Origin: Populus alba
Lineage: Eukaryota; Streptophyta; Magnoliopsida; Malpighiales; Salicaceae
Assembly (NCBI RefSeq): GCF_005239225.2
Contig: NC_133300.1
Span: 11,499,875-11,563,874 of the forward strand
DNA length: 64,000 bases
Reading direction: 5' to 3'
Shown here: positions 24,761 to 39,849 of the stretch, piece by piece
Layout of the letters: every line of letters begins with the position of its first letter
Position numbering within the stretch: position 1 is the stretch's first letter
Translations under genes and position numbers: made by a program
The notes under the pieces: generated by a model
What the model saw: only the letters and a program-made list of their open reading frames with translations
Told to the model about the DNA's origin: nothing
Databases searched by the model: none

Positions 24761-26815
24761 TAAGAGATTATTATAATTCATCTATACTTTTTTTATGCTT
24801 TATATAAATAAAAAATATTTATTTTGGATAATATATTTAATATGTGTAACCTTATATAATATTTTTTTTCTTTAATTTTTTCAATTAATTTAATGTATAT
24901 CTATTTTTATTATCATTTGATTAAATAAAAATTTGATTTTGATAAATAAAATTATTAAACATAACTGAGTTAAAAGTTCATGTTGTAAGGTTAAATGTCT
25001 TAATTTATATGTTCTTGATTTTTTTTTTCATCTTCATTTATTATTAATGATTTTTTTATTTTGATTTATTAACACATATAATTCTCAATTTATTTGATTA
25101 CTTGTATGTATTAGTTTTTAAAATTTAAATTTAATTTTTTTATGTACAAAAAATGAATAAAAAAATCTTGCAAATATAAATTTTTTTTTTCTATAGAAAA
25201 AAATATCTAACCCACGAAACAATACATCCATTTTGTTTCTTAATATTCATGCTCATTCACAAATTTCATTTTTTTTTTCTAATCACGTAATTGTTACAAC
25301 AATATTAATACATGGATAAAATACATGAATATAAAACATTAAATATAATTGAGAATGCACCGAATGCTATAAAGCTATTAAATTTAAACTTACAGAATAA
25401 TTCAATTTAAATCCCAATTTCCTCAAGTCCAGTTAAAAGTTACTTTGGTTTCGAAATCAAAAGAATTAATTTAATTAGAATTGTTAAAATTTATATAAAA
25501 TTACTAAAATCGAACATATTTATTTAATCAATATTTAAACTATTCATTTGTAAATAATGAAAAATAATCTATTCGATTTTAAAAAAAAAACCATAACAAA
25601 TCAGAATAACACTTGTGACATGAAATCCTCCTATTATTGGCGTTGCTTAATACATTTTCATGAAGTTTCAAAAATCTAAATAGCCTAGAAATAAAATTTT
25701 TAATTAATTATTTTTAACAATCTCATCCATTTTTTTTAAATTAAGGTGGTTGATAACTTGTATTTAGTACTTGGTAGGCTTGTGACTAACTTGTATTTAT
25801 TTTGTATATGTTTAATTTTTGAAGAGATTATTATATAATTTTTTTATATTTTATATAAATAAAAAAATTGTTTTGGATAATATATCTAATATGTGTAACC
25901 TTATATATAATATTTTTATTTTATTTTATTCAATTAATTTAATATATATCTATTTTTATTATCATTTGATTTAAATAAAAAAATAATTTTGATAAATAAA
26001 ATCATTAAACATAACTAAGTTAAAGGCTTGTCTTGCAATGTTAAATATCTTGATTTATATTTTTCTTGATTTTTTCTTTTTTTTATCTTCATTTATTGTT
26101 AATGATTTTTTTTTCTATTCATTAACACATATAATTCTTGATTTATCTTATTACATTTATGTTTAAGTTTTTCAATTAACATTTAAATTTTTATGTACAA
26201 AAATGAGTGAGAAAATCTTTCATATAAAAAGTTTTTTATGTAAAAAAAAATATCTAACCGACAAAACAATATATCCATTTTGTTTCTTAATATTCATGCT
26301 CATTCACAAATTTATATTTTTTCTAGTCACGTAGTTTCCAATTGATACAACAATAATATTACATGGATAAATACATGAATATAAAAACATTAAATATAAT
26401 TGAGAATGCACCGAGTACCATAAAGCTATTAAATTTAAACTTACAAAATAATTCAATTTATATCCCTATTTCCTTAAGTCCAGTTAAAAGTTATTTTGGT
26501 CTCGAATCAAAAGAATTAATTTAATTAGAATTGTTAAAATTTATATAAAATTACTAAAAATCAAACATATTTATTGAATGCACATCAAAACTATTCATTT
26601 GTAAATAATGAAAAATAATCTATTAGATTTTTTTTTAAAAAAAAACATAGCAAATCAATGTAACACTTGTGCCAAGAAATCACTCCTAAATTATTGGCTA
26701 TTGGCCTTCCTTAATATATTTTCATCAAATTTTAAAAATTCAAATAATTTAAAAATAAAATTTAAAATTTAAATAATTTATTAATCAATTAGTCCTGATA
26801 ATCTCTTCTATTCTA
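24759..26815 (+). repeat. Roughly 1-kb direct tandem duplication, AT-rich
   Basis: Unit 1 is about 24759-25740 and unit 2 about 25816-26815. Shared landmarks in order: AGAGATTATTATA; GGATAATATATxTAATATGTG; CAATACATCCATTTTGTTTC or its close relative; TTAAATATAATTGAGAATGC; CTCAAGTCCAGTTAAAAGTT or CTTAAGTCCAGTTAAAAGTT; CTATTCATTTGTAAATAATG. No coding capacity is visible. The two units differ by many substitutions and small indels, so the duplication is not recent. Confidence 0.85.
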
Positions 26816-27782
26816 ATTTGGCTGCCATACAATCCCAACAAAAAAAAAAAGAAAAAAAAATTGAAATATGCTGCAATTGTTGCTTGCAATTTTCAAGTTT
26901 ATTCGATCAAGTTCACTTCTTTGACATGTTGTATCTGTATTGTTCTTAAAAAATTATATCACTTGGTTCTTCACTTCATCAAACGCAGTTTTCCAAGATG
27001 AATATAAATAAAATTTGTTTCTCTAAATCTTTATCTTATCATTCAAATGATTTTATTAAATCATTAAATATAACTATTATTTCTTGAATTATTCAATGTT
27101 TTTTTTAGAGATGGACCATCTTGCGGCATAAAAGAAGACATCCTAATAATAGTTATGGTCTTTACACGTGTAACCGATTTTAAAGTGAAAACTTTATTCA
27201 TAATTATTGTGATATTTTTAATATTTTTTAAATTTATATTTATTTTTTAAATAAATATAACTTTATTTTTTAAAAAATAATATTTTATTTTTTAATATGC
27301 ACTCCCAAACACGCTCATCTCTTTCACGCTCCCTTTTCTTTCCTCTAAAAAATCCTTGATAATATAATATCATTTTTGGTTCTGTTAACATATGATTATT
27401 TTTTTTTTTTGAAATATTATACATAAATATGTGGCCAAGTGTCCAAGGAGATGACTCCACCACAAAAGTACAAGAAGAAGCACAAAATTTAGAAAAACAA
27501 AAGGTACAGAGATCCTTACACGTCCTCATCATTCATCCAAAAGCACACCCTTAAAATTGCACATTCCAGAATCCATCCTTAACTCTCCAAAGTCCAAACA
27601 CTCCCTTGTCTCTCTCTCCTACATGTATATAATATATATGTCTATCTCGAAGGAAATAGCAGAGAAAGAAAGAAACGCTTGCTCTCGGTTTTTCCTCTCG
27701 TGACTCTCTAGCTGTTTCCTCTTCGTATATAAATATAAATACAAATACAAAACCAACCAACCAAGCGTAGACGCAGAGAGAG
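26816..27782. other. Upstream region of the VIH gene
   Basis: AT-rich to about 27300, then mixed and pyrimidine-rich. TATA-like runs occur at about 27623-27640 and 27725-27735, either of which could serve the gene starting at 27783. No other gene seen. Confidence 0.45.
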
Positions 27783-30700
27783 ATGGAGGTGGTGACAGAA
27801 GCAGGAGGAGGAGGAGGAGAGGAGAAGATAAAAGTTGGAGTTTGTGTGATGGAAAAGAAGGTGAAATGCGGCTCTGAGGTTCTCTTTCTCTTTTCTTTTC
27901 GAAACCAGAAACCGGAAGCTATGAAAATATTTATTAATATAATATAGTAAAAGCATTTCGCTATTGATTTACCACCAATAACGAAGGATTTTTGCATTGG
28001 TGGTTTCTTCAGGTGTTATCAGCTCCAATGGGACAGATTCTTGAGAGATTACAAGCATTTGGTGAATTCGAAGTACTTTTTCTCTCTCGGAATTTAATTG
28101 AGTGTATGATTCCATTAGCGCTTTTCTTTTTACCGTTTTGAGCTTTTCTTTTACCGTTTTGATGATTTTTAGGTTATATATTTCGGTGATAAAGTGATTC
28201 TTGAGGATCCAATTGAGAGGTAACACTTAAATATTAGTTCAGTTAGTGTTTGGTTGTCTTTGGGTTTACGGAGATGCATGCTTCTTTCTTTTACTGTTTC
28301 TTGTTTTTGGAGACTGGATTTCATTTTATGAAAAACAAGGACGTGGCTTGTAGAGCGACAGAAAATGGAACCGTTGATTTTGTTTTCTGTCTATATCTTG
28401 ACAAGTCCACATTTTTGGATTTTTGTCCGCTATCACATGTTGAAAAGATTTTTTTGTGGAGGGGTTAGTGTCACGAGTCGTGACGTGTGCTGTGCAGTCA
28501 CTAATGCTGGCAGGACTTGGAGACATTGCTGGCAGTGTCATCTGTAATTAGCTTCGTGATTATGAAGATGCTTTTAGTCTAAGCTAGTTAATATAATCTG
28601 AGAATGCACTTAGAATCTTAATTTCACTGTCTTCTAGAGGTTGACTGATTTGTTGCAGTTTTTTCTTGTTTCAGCTGGCCAATATGTGATTGCTTGATTG
28701 CTTTCTATTCCACTGGTTATCCCCTTGAAAAGGCTGAGGCATATGCCACTTTAAGGAAGTAAGTAGCATTTCTTGCCCATGTTCCCATTTCAAATGATTA
28801 ATGAATTGACTATGCTTCTTGTGATGAAAGTTAGCTGGGAACTTCATACATGCAAACGATTTTCTACTCACCTTCGAGAAGCTGAAATCTTTTTTGTAGT
28901 TTCTAAATGCATGCTTCATCTATATTTCCACTTTGTTGCTTGAAGTTAAACTGGGGCCGGCGGCATGTGAAAATGGATAAGGAATGATATTTTTCTTGGT
29001 CCATGAAAAAATGAGTAGAAAATTATCCTAGCGGTGGAATAAATTGAACAAATGCCTTGTTTCTGTTCATTCTCATTGCACTGAAGAATGCCATACTTGT
29101 GTGCCTCCAACTTTCCTTTTATATTTAGTCTACTGTTACCGATAGACCTTATTACCCCACCGCTCAAGCTGCTATTTCCTTTTTTGTCCACATCCAAGCG
29201 AAATGCTGTTCAATGTTGAATAGATTATGTTTTTGATTCAGGCCTTTTCTTGTGAATGAATTGGTGCCACAACATCTTCTTCATGACCGGCGGAAGGTGT
29301 ATGAGGTATGAAGTCTAAACTTCCATCTTATTTTCTGCTTGGCAGCATGGTGCTTTGTACGAAATATTGCATGGCATAGTACAATATTTTATTATGACAC
29401 ACACACACACACACACACACAAACATTTTTCTACACACCCTCTTGAAAAATGTCTTGCAGTTTTTCGTCTTCTTTCTCTTTTTTTCCCCAAGGGTTCTGA
29501 AGGCAAGTTCTTGACCATGATTGGTCAGTATTCTACTGAAAGGAATGAACTCATTGGACTACATGATATATTTCCTCAAATCTGCTTGCCGTCATTGATG
29601 GAGTATATTAATGACTATAATTGAGCCATGTCACGTGCATTGTTATTTCTTAATTTCATGTGCATTGTTATTTCTTAATTGATTAAAAGTAATCAGTTAA
29701 TTTCTATTTGTTTTTGGGGATTCAAGCGTGCTGAAATGTTTGGAATTCCTGTCCCGAGATATGCCCTTGTTAATAGGGAGTTTCCATATCAAGAGTTGGA
29801 TTATTTTATTGAAGAAGAAGATTTTGTTGAGGTCCATGGAAGTCGTTTTTGGAAACCCTTTGTAGAGAAGCCTGTTGATGGTGAGCATTTTTCATACATT
29901 TATCAAGTTCTGTGACTTGTGCTGTTTTTGCTCATTAAGATTGGCTAAACAATGCAGCATTGCTCCATGTATTTTGCTTGATGCTTGTATAGTGGACTGC
30001 TATAGTTATTTTCTAAGGACATCACTATTTATGCTTTGGACATTACATCTAGTTCACCTTTGTATTTGTTCATGTGACCAGACATCTCATAATGTGCACG
30101 TATCCATTGCAATTGTTCAGTGATGAGAGAATTTAGTTCATTAATTCAATTTTGTGTCCTCGTATATTGGCAGCTTTTTATTATAATTTTGAAGTTTTCT
30201 ATCTTAAAAAAAAAAAAAAATTATTTGCATTGAATCAGCATTTCCATTTTTCTGATGCTTTTGGCTTCTAAAGCCATCAGTTTGTGCCAACATTGATGTG
30301 TTTTGTGCTCCTCATATCCATTGATTAAATTCTCCTCTTTACTTAGAAGCCCTAGATGTAGCACTGTGCTTGGATTGCATAAAGATGTTGCCTTAAATAG
30401 ACACTGCTTATAACTGTTTATTCATTATTTGTTGCTCCTGCATTAATTTATAGAGTATGCTTTACTATTAGCACGCATGACAATGACTCGCTTGTTGTAC
30501 TTTTGAGAAGGCGATGACCACAGCATCATGATATATTATCCCAGTGCAGCAGGTGGAGGTATGAAGGAATTGTTTAGGAAGGTAAGTTTGTCAACAACTT
30601 CTGTTTTTCTAATTTGGAAGCTAAACTCTGTTTCTTTGTCTTTCTTTCTTTCTTTCCTTTTCCCCATGCCAGAAGTGATTCTGTAATGCTATGGATACAT

Positions 30701-33700
30701 TATTGAAGCATTAGTGATTATTCTACGGAAGAATTTAAGACATAAAAAACATTTACAGATATAGGAAAAAACTAATGATTGGATTGGTTTGGACACAATT
30801 TTCTCTTTCTGCAGTTAAGCCATGGTCAATTCTAGCTTTCTGTTGTCTGTTTGTCTACTTGGATTTCCTGCTTTATAGACAAGGATTCCAATCCATAATA
30901 TGTTTCTTTTGGCGTGAGCTATTTTCTTTTGCTATGTTTATTTATTTCCCACCCTTTTTGTGCATAGCTATGGAATTATTAAGGCATACCTTCCAATCAT
31001 ACTTCCATGTACTTATTTGCATCTCACTTTTCAAGATGCCTGATAGCTTGGATGTTGCAAAAGTTTTTATTTACTGATCTTTTTTTTCTCCATTATCTAT
31101 CACAGTACAAGTACTTGATCAGGTCTCATTTCAGGTTGGTAATCGGTCAAGTGATTTCCATCCAGATGTTAGAAGAGTGAGGCGTGAAGGCTCTTACATA
31201 TATGAAGAATTTATGCCAACTGGAGGAACAGATGTGAAGGTTGTATAGTTTTCTGTTGAAAGTCTGCCCATGTTGTTTTGTTTTACTTGTTAATGTCATT
31301 GTGATAGGATGTAGACACACATAGTCCATGTTGGAATACGTTTAGAAAGTTCATTAGAACTTGTGATTGATTTGAAATAGGTGGGGCATTTTGTCCAGGT
31401 TCCTTTGTTGATTAATTTTAATTTGAAGAGAGATACAGAATTTGATCATGCTATAAGGATTCGAATTTGGTTGCATGGTAACAATGCAGATGGAGCATGT
31501 TATAGATTTCAGTGCTGTTTATGTTTTGAATTCTAACCTGTCACAATAATATCACAGAAAGGATGGAAATAAATTGATGGGAGGAACATCTGAACCTATA
31601 AAACTGATATAAGTGCTTCGTCAAGTTAAACTGATATGAGCTGTTCAGATGCATAATTGGCCTGTGGTATAAAATAGTAATATGCATCATGTTATGAGAT
31701 AGCTTGGCTTACTTTGTATTCACCCAAGAGAAAATGCAATCTATTCCTATACAGTGTGAAATTTGTGGTAACTTGTAGATGCTAGTAGGATTCAAATTTT
31801 GCTTCAGGCTGAACTTTAACTGTTACTTGAAAAAAAGGATCGCCATGTCCACCATGTTTGTATGTTCTATTTTTGATTAGATGTCTTCCCACACACATTT
31901 CTGAACTTTCCCTCGGTTTATTTCAGTCTGACAAGTAATTTTTCATAAACCTATTAACAAATTGACTATGGTAAGATGTATGTATTCTATGTGATCACAC
32001 ATCAGGTTGTTTTTATGTTTCTGGTTTTTCAAGTATTTTTTGGCTCACTATCAACCGTTAGTGGTGAGGGTCTGTTATTGCTTTAGTCCATGCTGCTTGC
32101 AGTTCTATCCTTCTTCCTGAAAACATTGGTTGGTTTGTTTTGAAACTATTTTGTGTGCGCACCATTATGTTCATGCTATCAGTTTTTGATTTCTTTTTAT
32201 ACATGAAGGATTCAATTCTTCCTGTGTTTGTTTGTTACTGACATTTACAAATGATTGCCTTGGTAAATCATTAAATGATTATAGGTGTATACTGTTGGTC
32301 CTGAATATGCACATGCTGAGGCAAGGAAATCTCCTGTTGTTGATGGTGTTGTCATGCGAAATCCAGATGGAAAAGAAGTAATTTCCTGTAGCAACCGAGT
32401 CTACTTTAAAATTTTTCTGTTGATTTGATGACTCCGGTTAGCTGAACTAAGTTTGCTTCTCAAGTGATGAATTTTTAAACTCGTAAGAAAAAGATTAAAT
32501 AAGAGAAGTAACATTCCAATATACATGCATGCCTGCGCGTGTACATGTACTCTTTCCTAATGCAAGTATACTGCAATCAGAAGGCATGATACTGCTGAAC
32601 TGATTTTTTACATTTATATTCCTGGTTCAGAGTTTTGTGATGATTGTGACATAAAACCTCTTACCGTGTTTGACAGGTAAGGTATCCAGTGTTACTGACA
32701 CCTAACGAGAAGCAAATGGCAAGAGATGTTTGCATTGCATTTAGGCAGGCGGTATGGAATTAGAATCTGGTTTTAGTTACTTAATATATTTCTGGCTTCC
32801 AAGATATTATTATTCTACTTGATTGTGTCTCCTCATGAATACCTTATGCTAACTGGTTTGTCATTGCTTTAAAAAGACTGGTTTGTCAATGCTTTAGTTT
32901 TTATTTCTTTCGTGAAGTGCAACAGTATGCCTTTCTCCTGCCATGATGATCCACAGTAAATATTCAATAATGATTGATAAGTGTAGGTGCATTAGATGGG
33001 TTAGTTTATTGATGTTTCTCACTAACATGATTAGTTATTGCAATGAGCTCATTTTGCTAGTGTCATCCAATGTGTTTTATGTGACCTTTTGTCATTCTTA
33101 TCTTTGTGAAAAAAATGACTGAACTCAACAATAGCCGCTTGAATCTTGTTAGTACAACTGCTTTAGCCTAGCCTCACTGTTAAGACTCATGTGTCTTCTT
33201 CTAAGTCATTTTCAAGCATGTAGTTTGTGGTTGCTGATCTTTTCAATGCTGTTTATTCGTAACAGCTAAACATATCTTCCTATAAATAAGTACAATGTGA
33301 TTTCTCCATTTTACTTTCATATTATTAGTGCTGTCTTCATCACTGATATTGTATTGTCAGTCAATACTAAATTATTGTTGCTTGCAGGTTTGTGGGTTTG
33401 ATCTCCTGCGTTGTGAAGGACGATCATATGTTTGTGATGTAAATGGATGGAGTTTTGTGAAAAATTCCTACAAGTACTGGTCATTATATTAATTTAAGTA
33501 ATTTTTGTTTCGTTGATGCTTGTTTAACTAGTCATATGCTGCTCACTGTTTAGTCTAAAAAGTTAAGACTGTATACTTGTGGAAAATTTCCATTTTTCTA
33601 GAAAGCTGAGAACTGTTGAAACATGCTCTCTAATTGAAAAATGAAAAATACTTTCTCAAACATGTGTTTTCTATCTCCATTTCTGGGATGTAGTGAAAGT

Positions 33701-36700
33701 TGTTCAAATACTCCAACTCTAGAAAACAAGTGCTGTTTTTGGTCAGTCTTTTTTTTTTTTTTTTTTAAGAAAAAACCTCATTTTCTTATTATTTGGAAGG
33801 CAAACCAAAAGAATTCCTTGTTTTCTATTTTGGAAAACTTGTGGTTAGTAAACCTGTTTTTGTAATTATTCGTGTGAGACAATTTTCTAGATTAAAAAAA
33901 GCTGAGATGAAAACTGCAAAATAATTCTGAAAGCAAACTCTCCCTTGCTGTTTTTCTAAAAAAATAAGGAAAGAAAAATCTGATGAATGCGTCCTGATTC
34001 CTCAACCTGTTGAGCTTTTTATTTGGACTAATTATCATGCCTTCATTTCTTTTATTGTGTTGGCATATTACAAGAAATTATGAAAAGTAATAGAATGTTT
34101 AATTTCTATAGTTATCAGTATTTATTTGAATTTGCACAGTACATCCTGATTGTGCAAAACTGGAACTTGTTTATTCTTTGGTTTACTTATTTTCGTTTAT
34201 CTTCTTACCAATTTCACAATTCTCGCAATTTTCTAACATCATTTCTATTCTCAATACAGATATTATGATGATTCTGCTTGTGTGTTGAGAAAGATGCTTT
34301 TGGATGCGAAAGCTCCTCATCTTTCATCAGCAATTCCCCCCACTTTACCATGGAAAGTCAATGAACCAGTCCAGCCTTCTGAGGGATTAACTCGTCAGGG
34401 AAGTGGGATTATTGGTACATTTGGGCAGTCTGAGGAGCTACGCTGTGTGATTGCCATTATTCGTCAGTATGTTATACCATTTCCTTTAGTATTTTTCCTT
34501 CACTTAAGATTTTCAAATCTACCTTCTTATTTGTGTTTTATTTGGTCAGTGGTGATAGAACTCCCAAACAGAAGGTGAAGTTGAAGGTCACAGAGGAAAA
34601 GCTGCTGAATTTGATGTTAAAGTACAATGGGGGACGACCCAGATCTGAGGTGATTCCTTTATTATTGGGTTAAAGACATCAGTGGTACATGTACTTTTGA
34701 TGATTTTTTTTATTTTTATTTGAGTCCTTAACTTCTTATTCAGGAAAATATTCTTGTATGTTTCAGAAAGTTCAAAAAACATCAGTTCATATTCTTAGTC
34801 TCCATTTAAAAGTGCTGGTGTTGCTGTTATCTAATTGGGTTTAGAATGTCGAAAAAAAGATTTTCAGCTGTTTGGAGATTAGCAGGTTGATGATCAAAAA
34901 CCCTCTTCGTATCCCATTTTTTCTTATTTGCTTATCATTTTACATTGAGCCTAAATAAATCATATATGAGATATGAGATTGTTTATTAGAAAGATAAATC
35001 AGATTTGGGGTTAGAATGTCAATAACAAAAATCACGTGTTTGGAGATTGGAAGGTAGATGATGAAACACCTTATTTATTTATTTTTTTTTATTCCCATTT
35101 TATGTTGAGTGAAAAAAAATAAAACCCATGTGATGTCTTTGCCTCCTCTTCTATTTCCCTTTATGGCTTGATCTCCCCTGATTCTTTCCCATCGTCAACT
35201 CTACAGTGTTGGGAATAAGTGTGTGGAGCCACTGTTTTGTTAGCATTGTTAGCCCAGTTTTGGATACTTCTACAGTCACAAGTGTTTTTAGAAATTATTC
35301 TTAATCTACAAAATCTCATTGAGTTTTTGGGCTAATTTTCCCCATCTTGATGATGTTTCTCACATGTATTGTCATATTGGAGATACTTCATATGATGATG
35401 GTCATATCAGCAGCATTTTAAACGGAGACTAGTTGTATGAACTGATCTGTTACTCTGCAAAATATAGATGTACTTTGGAAAAAAATGAAGCACAAGGGCT
35501 AAATTATAAAATCACTAAAACTAACTGTACTGCTGATGTTTTTATCCCTTTTTTATTCATTTACTATTCTGTTGTCTTGTAGTCCTGTGAAGTTGGTTAA
35601 TATCAGCTTTTTTTTTTGCTTTCTTCCTCAGACAAAACTTAAAAGTGCTGTTCAATTACAAGATCTGTTAGATGCAACTCGAATACTTGTACCTCGTACA
35701 AGGTATCATTTGAAGTTCAACAACTCCACTGATTTAACTGCCAAGGATATGTTCCATTGTGCTTTAATATCATTCTGCCTTTTAGCGATATACATTATAG
35801 AATTTCATAAATGTGGCATTCAAACGTTTTTTATTACCATCATCAACAGTTTGTTTGAGATGCACTTTGCTAATATATCATTTGAAGCTCAAAAACTCCA
35901 CTCTTTTAACTGCCAAAGATGGGTTCCTTTGTGCTTTAATATCGTTCTGCCTTTTCGCGATATATACATTATAGAATTTAATAAATGTGGCATTCAAACA
36001 TTTGTTATTACCAGCATCAACAGTTTGTTTGAGATGCACTTTGCTAATAAATTTTGTGGCTTATCTATTATCATTGTTAGTGTCATGCATTAAGCTTTGC
36101 CAATTAGTTACACATGACAGTGGGTGTTTGTCTGCTTGATGCTTATAATCTGGAAGATGGAGTTCAAATTTTCTTTAGGGGGCAGGGATCTGCTTTCCGA
36201 AACATAGATTGATCATAAGTTCATGATCCATATGATTTTCATTTAAAAATTAATAGGAATGCGAACTTATGAGCACTGAGAGTACTGGATCTGTCACGCT
36301 ACTGAAACTGCTCTTCATGTCACATCTCGCCTGGCTGCTATGAACATTGGAAATTGCGTTGTCCATATAATTTTTTTCCCAATGCTGATTAATATTTGTT
36401 GGTGATTTAACTTTTCTCCTTTTGCTATATAGACCTGGTCGAGAAAGTGATAGTGAGGCAGAAGACTTTGAGCATGCTGAAAAGCTACGACAAGTTAAAG
36501 CAGTTCTTGAGGAGGTTGTTTCATTTATCTTGAATATTTAATGTCTCAACATATCCTGTCGCAGTCCGTGTTTATTATGATTTAAGTATATCTTCTTTAG
36601 ATCTATGGGTTTATAACTTGTTCCATTTCATTTACCCATGGCTATTCCATCACTTTGTCTCCATAAGTGAGTTTAGGGTGAATGAAATTTTGATCATTTA

Positions 36701-39700
36701 TGGTTAGAAGTGTAGTCAAGCTGTGATTGGATTAATGTTAATGGCTCAACTTGCTTTTAGCAATCGTGAAAGCAACTCTGATGATGCAGGAACAATGCTG
36801 TTAAGAATAGAGTTGATTTGGCATCCCATGCTCAATGCTTAGAGTTCAAGTAGCCATATTTTATATATTGTTAAAGCATCTTCACATATTGCTATTATGT
36901 GTCTGATGCTTGAAGTGTTTCTTATTCCAGGGGGGGCATTTCTCTGGTATTTATAGGAAGGTCCAGTTAAAACCTCTAAAGTGGGTTAAAGTTCCAAAAA
37001 GTAATGGTGAAGGTGAGGAAGAACGACCCGTTGAAGCTCTCATGGTCCTTAAATATGGAGGTGTTCTTACCCATGCTGGCAGAAAGCAGGTGTTAATAAT
37101 TTATGTCTTGCTGATCTTATGTTTAATTTATTTTGCGTACATAGTGACAATCTAAAGATTCCTCTAGTGAAGTAATATTATGCCAAATTCTTCATACCCT
37201 TGACTGTAAAATAACCACCTTACTTTGTTTTGATTTTCATTTCTGCTTTTCTGATGTCTTTGCAGGCAGAAGAGCTGGGTAGATATTTTCGAAATAATAT
37301 GTATCCAGGTCAAGATAATGAACCTTTTTTCTTTTAAAGGAGATAATAATCATCAGGCATATGCTTGTCCAAGATTTTATTAGGCCTCTCTTCTGACATT
37401 TTGCTATTTGGTGTTCTTTGATCATCTAAGACTGATAGAACTTTGAGTCTAGGTCTTACAAGCGTGCTCTGAATTTTTTCTTGTTCCTTGTTCAGTTTGC
37501 TTCTTGAAATATAGCTCTACGAATGCCTGCAGTATATTGTCAGCTTTACTAAATGTAACTTGCAGTGTTTTTGTTTGATGTCTTTTTCACAAGATGATTG
37601 TATAATATGTACTAGATTTTCAAATAAATGAATTATAGGTGACTTTAGCTACATGTGGGAGTATAGGCAATTTGAACTCCTTTACTAAGATTCAATGCTG
37701 CTTTTCCATCCTATCAAGGGCAATTTTTGAAGTCCTTGTGTAGTCTGTTCTGGGCCATGATTTATGAGACTTTAGTATCCGGCAGTTTTAGTTTCTTAAC
37801 TATTCATGGCTTTTCCTCTTGTTTTAACTGTTCTGGTAGACCTTTTTATTTACTACTTACATCATCTCTCTTGATTTATTCATTCAAACATGTTGAAAGC
37901 TGCTCAATGGAAGATATTAACAATTGATGTGATATTATCTTTAATTTCTAGGCCATGGCTGTTGACCAGAATGTTAGTGGACGTACCCAGGACAAAGTAG
38001 ATTTATGTTCCTGCTGCCACATGTTCTCCAGTGCACTTAGTAATTATTATCTTTTAGGATGAATTTTGGTCTGAATGGTTGCATGCTTCTTTTAAGTTTG
38101 GACTTGGGAGGCCCTTTTTCATTGACAAGCAGAACAGCATAAACTATGGTGGTTTAGTTTCAAGATTGTATATCTTTGCTTCTCTTGATGGAAATGTATG
38201 AAATTTCAGGTGAAGGCACAGGACTGCTTCGTCTTCATAGCACATATCGTCATGACCTTAAAATTTACAGCTCTGACGAAGGTCGTGTACAGGTATAGCA
38301 TAGTAGTTCATGTAAATAAAATTGCACTTAATCTTTGGTTGCTTTGTTTTCTTATTTGGGTGCTTTTCCAATTATGGACTGAATTGCCACACATCATTCA
38401 CAAATAGTTTCTGACAGATGTCCGCAGCGGCATTTGCGAAGGGCCTCCTCGATCTGGAAGGACAGCTGACACCAATTCTGGTCTGTGATCTTTTCTTTAG
38501 ATTTACTGCTTTTGGATATTGAGTTTTTAACTGACCTGTTAAACTTTATCAAGGTTTCCCTTGTTAGTAAGGATTCCTCCATGCTGGATGGGCTTGACAA
38601 TGCCAGCAGTGAGATGGAAGAAGCCAAGGTTTGTTTTTCTCCTTGAAATGCATTAGCACTTTTTTATCTTCTACCGGCTGAATTTAATATCCAGTAATTG
38701 ACCATGATTATGACCCCAAACTGTTAAATTCAGATGATGTTCATATCCTTAAATATTTTTCTATTCCTATTATTATTAAACATTACTTGATGTCATGTAT
38801 CCCGATGGACACAAGCTAAGCATCTCCAATATGAATAAACTAATTGCTTTCTTTCCCTTGATTGTTTGCTAGGCTCAATCATCTCCAAAAGTCTGGAATG
38901 ATGTTGTGCTCTATTCTAACAGTGATTTCCTTTTGTTTTATTGATTTTTTTTGCAGGCTAGGTTGAATGAGATTATAACTTCTGCTGCAAAGATAGTTCA
39001 TAGCAATGGATCCTCTGAGTGTCCTTGGATGACTGATGGAGCTGGACTTCCTTCAAATGCTTCTGAACTTCTCCCTAAACTGGTGAATATTCTTGCTAGT
39101 GAAACATGATGAGCCTAATGTCTATACATGCAGGTTCACACGTATGTGGATATTTGTAATGGTACATGCCTATATTGATAATACAAAACACTCTCTTTAA
39201 GCTCGATTTTACTTGGAGGCTTTGTCAGTAGTTTTTCTTTTTAAAAAAAAAAACACCCAAGGATTATTAGGAGACTGTTGCATTGTTCGAGGTCAAAGCA
39301 GGCATTTAACTTCAAAGTTCTTTTATTCTTGTAGATGCAAAGTGCTGCACGTACTTCACAAAAAAGTTGTTTTATCTATTTTGATTGGAAATCTGTATCT
39401 TAACTCCATGATAGTCAAACTGATTGAATGATTCACCTGAAATCAATGATTTTTATTTATAATTAACTTTCTATCATTTTTGTATCTGTACGTCTTCAAA
39501 GGAACTCTTATTTATATATGGACCCAAGGGTTTCCATTATGAATATGAGGTTTCAAGTGATTCATACTAGAAGCTAATTCCTGCTGAGTAATAGTTAATG
39601 GTAAAAATAGAGTAACGCTTTTCATGTTTTGATGCTCTTAAGTTTTATGCCACTTTTCTGTACTTGAAAGAGTGATATTATCATTATTAGGATTTGAATC

Positions 39701-39810
39701 TCAGCCCTTGGGAAATTGTTAAATCAACTCTGTAGGGTGCCTTCTGCTAACTTGTAGTTGATATATGGCTGTTACACTGTAGTATAATAAAAATTCCTAC
39801 CTTAGTGGCT

Positions 39811-39849
<39 letters not shown>

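Noticed and set aside
27551..27997. 148-residue minus-strand open frame over the VIH start
   Set aside because: It overlaps the VIH 5' leader and first exon antisense and is rich in simple tracts; no family similarity.
29355..29624. Open frame containing an HTHTHT stretch
   Set aside because: It lies in VIH intron 5 over an (AC)n microsatellite.
35536..36093. 185-residue open frame
   Set aside because: It is VIH exon 14 read through into the intronic 172-bp tandem repeat; the exon ends at a good donor (after 35702).
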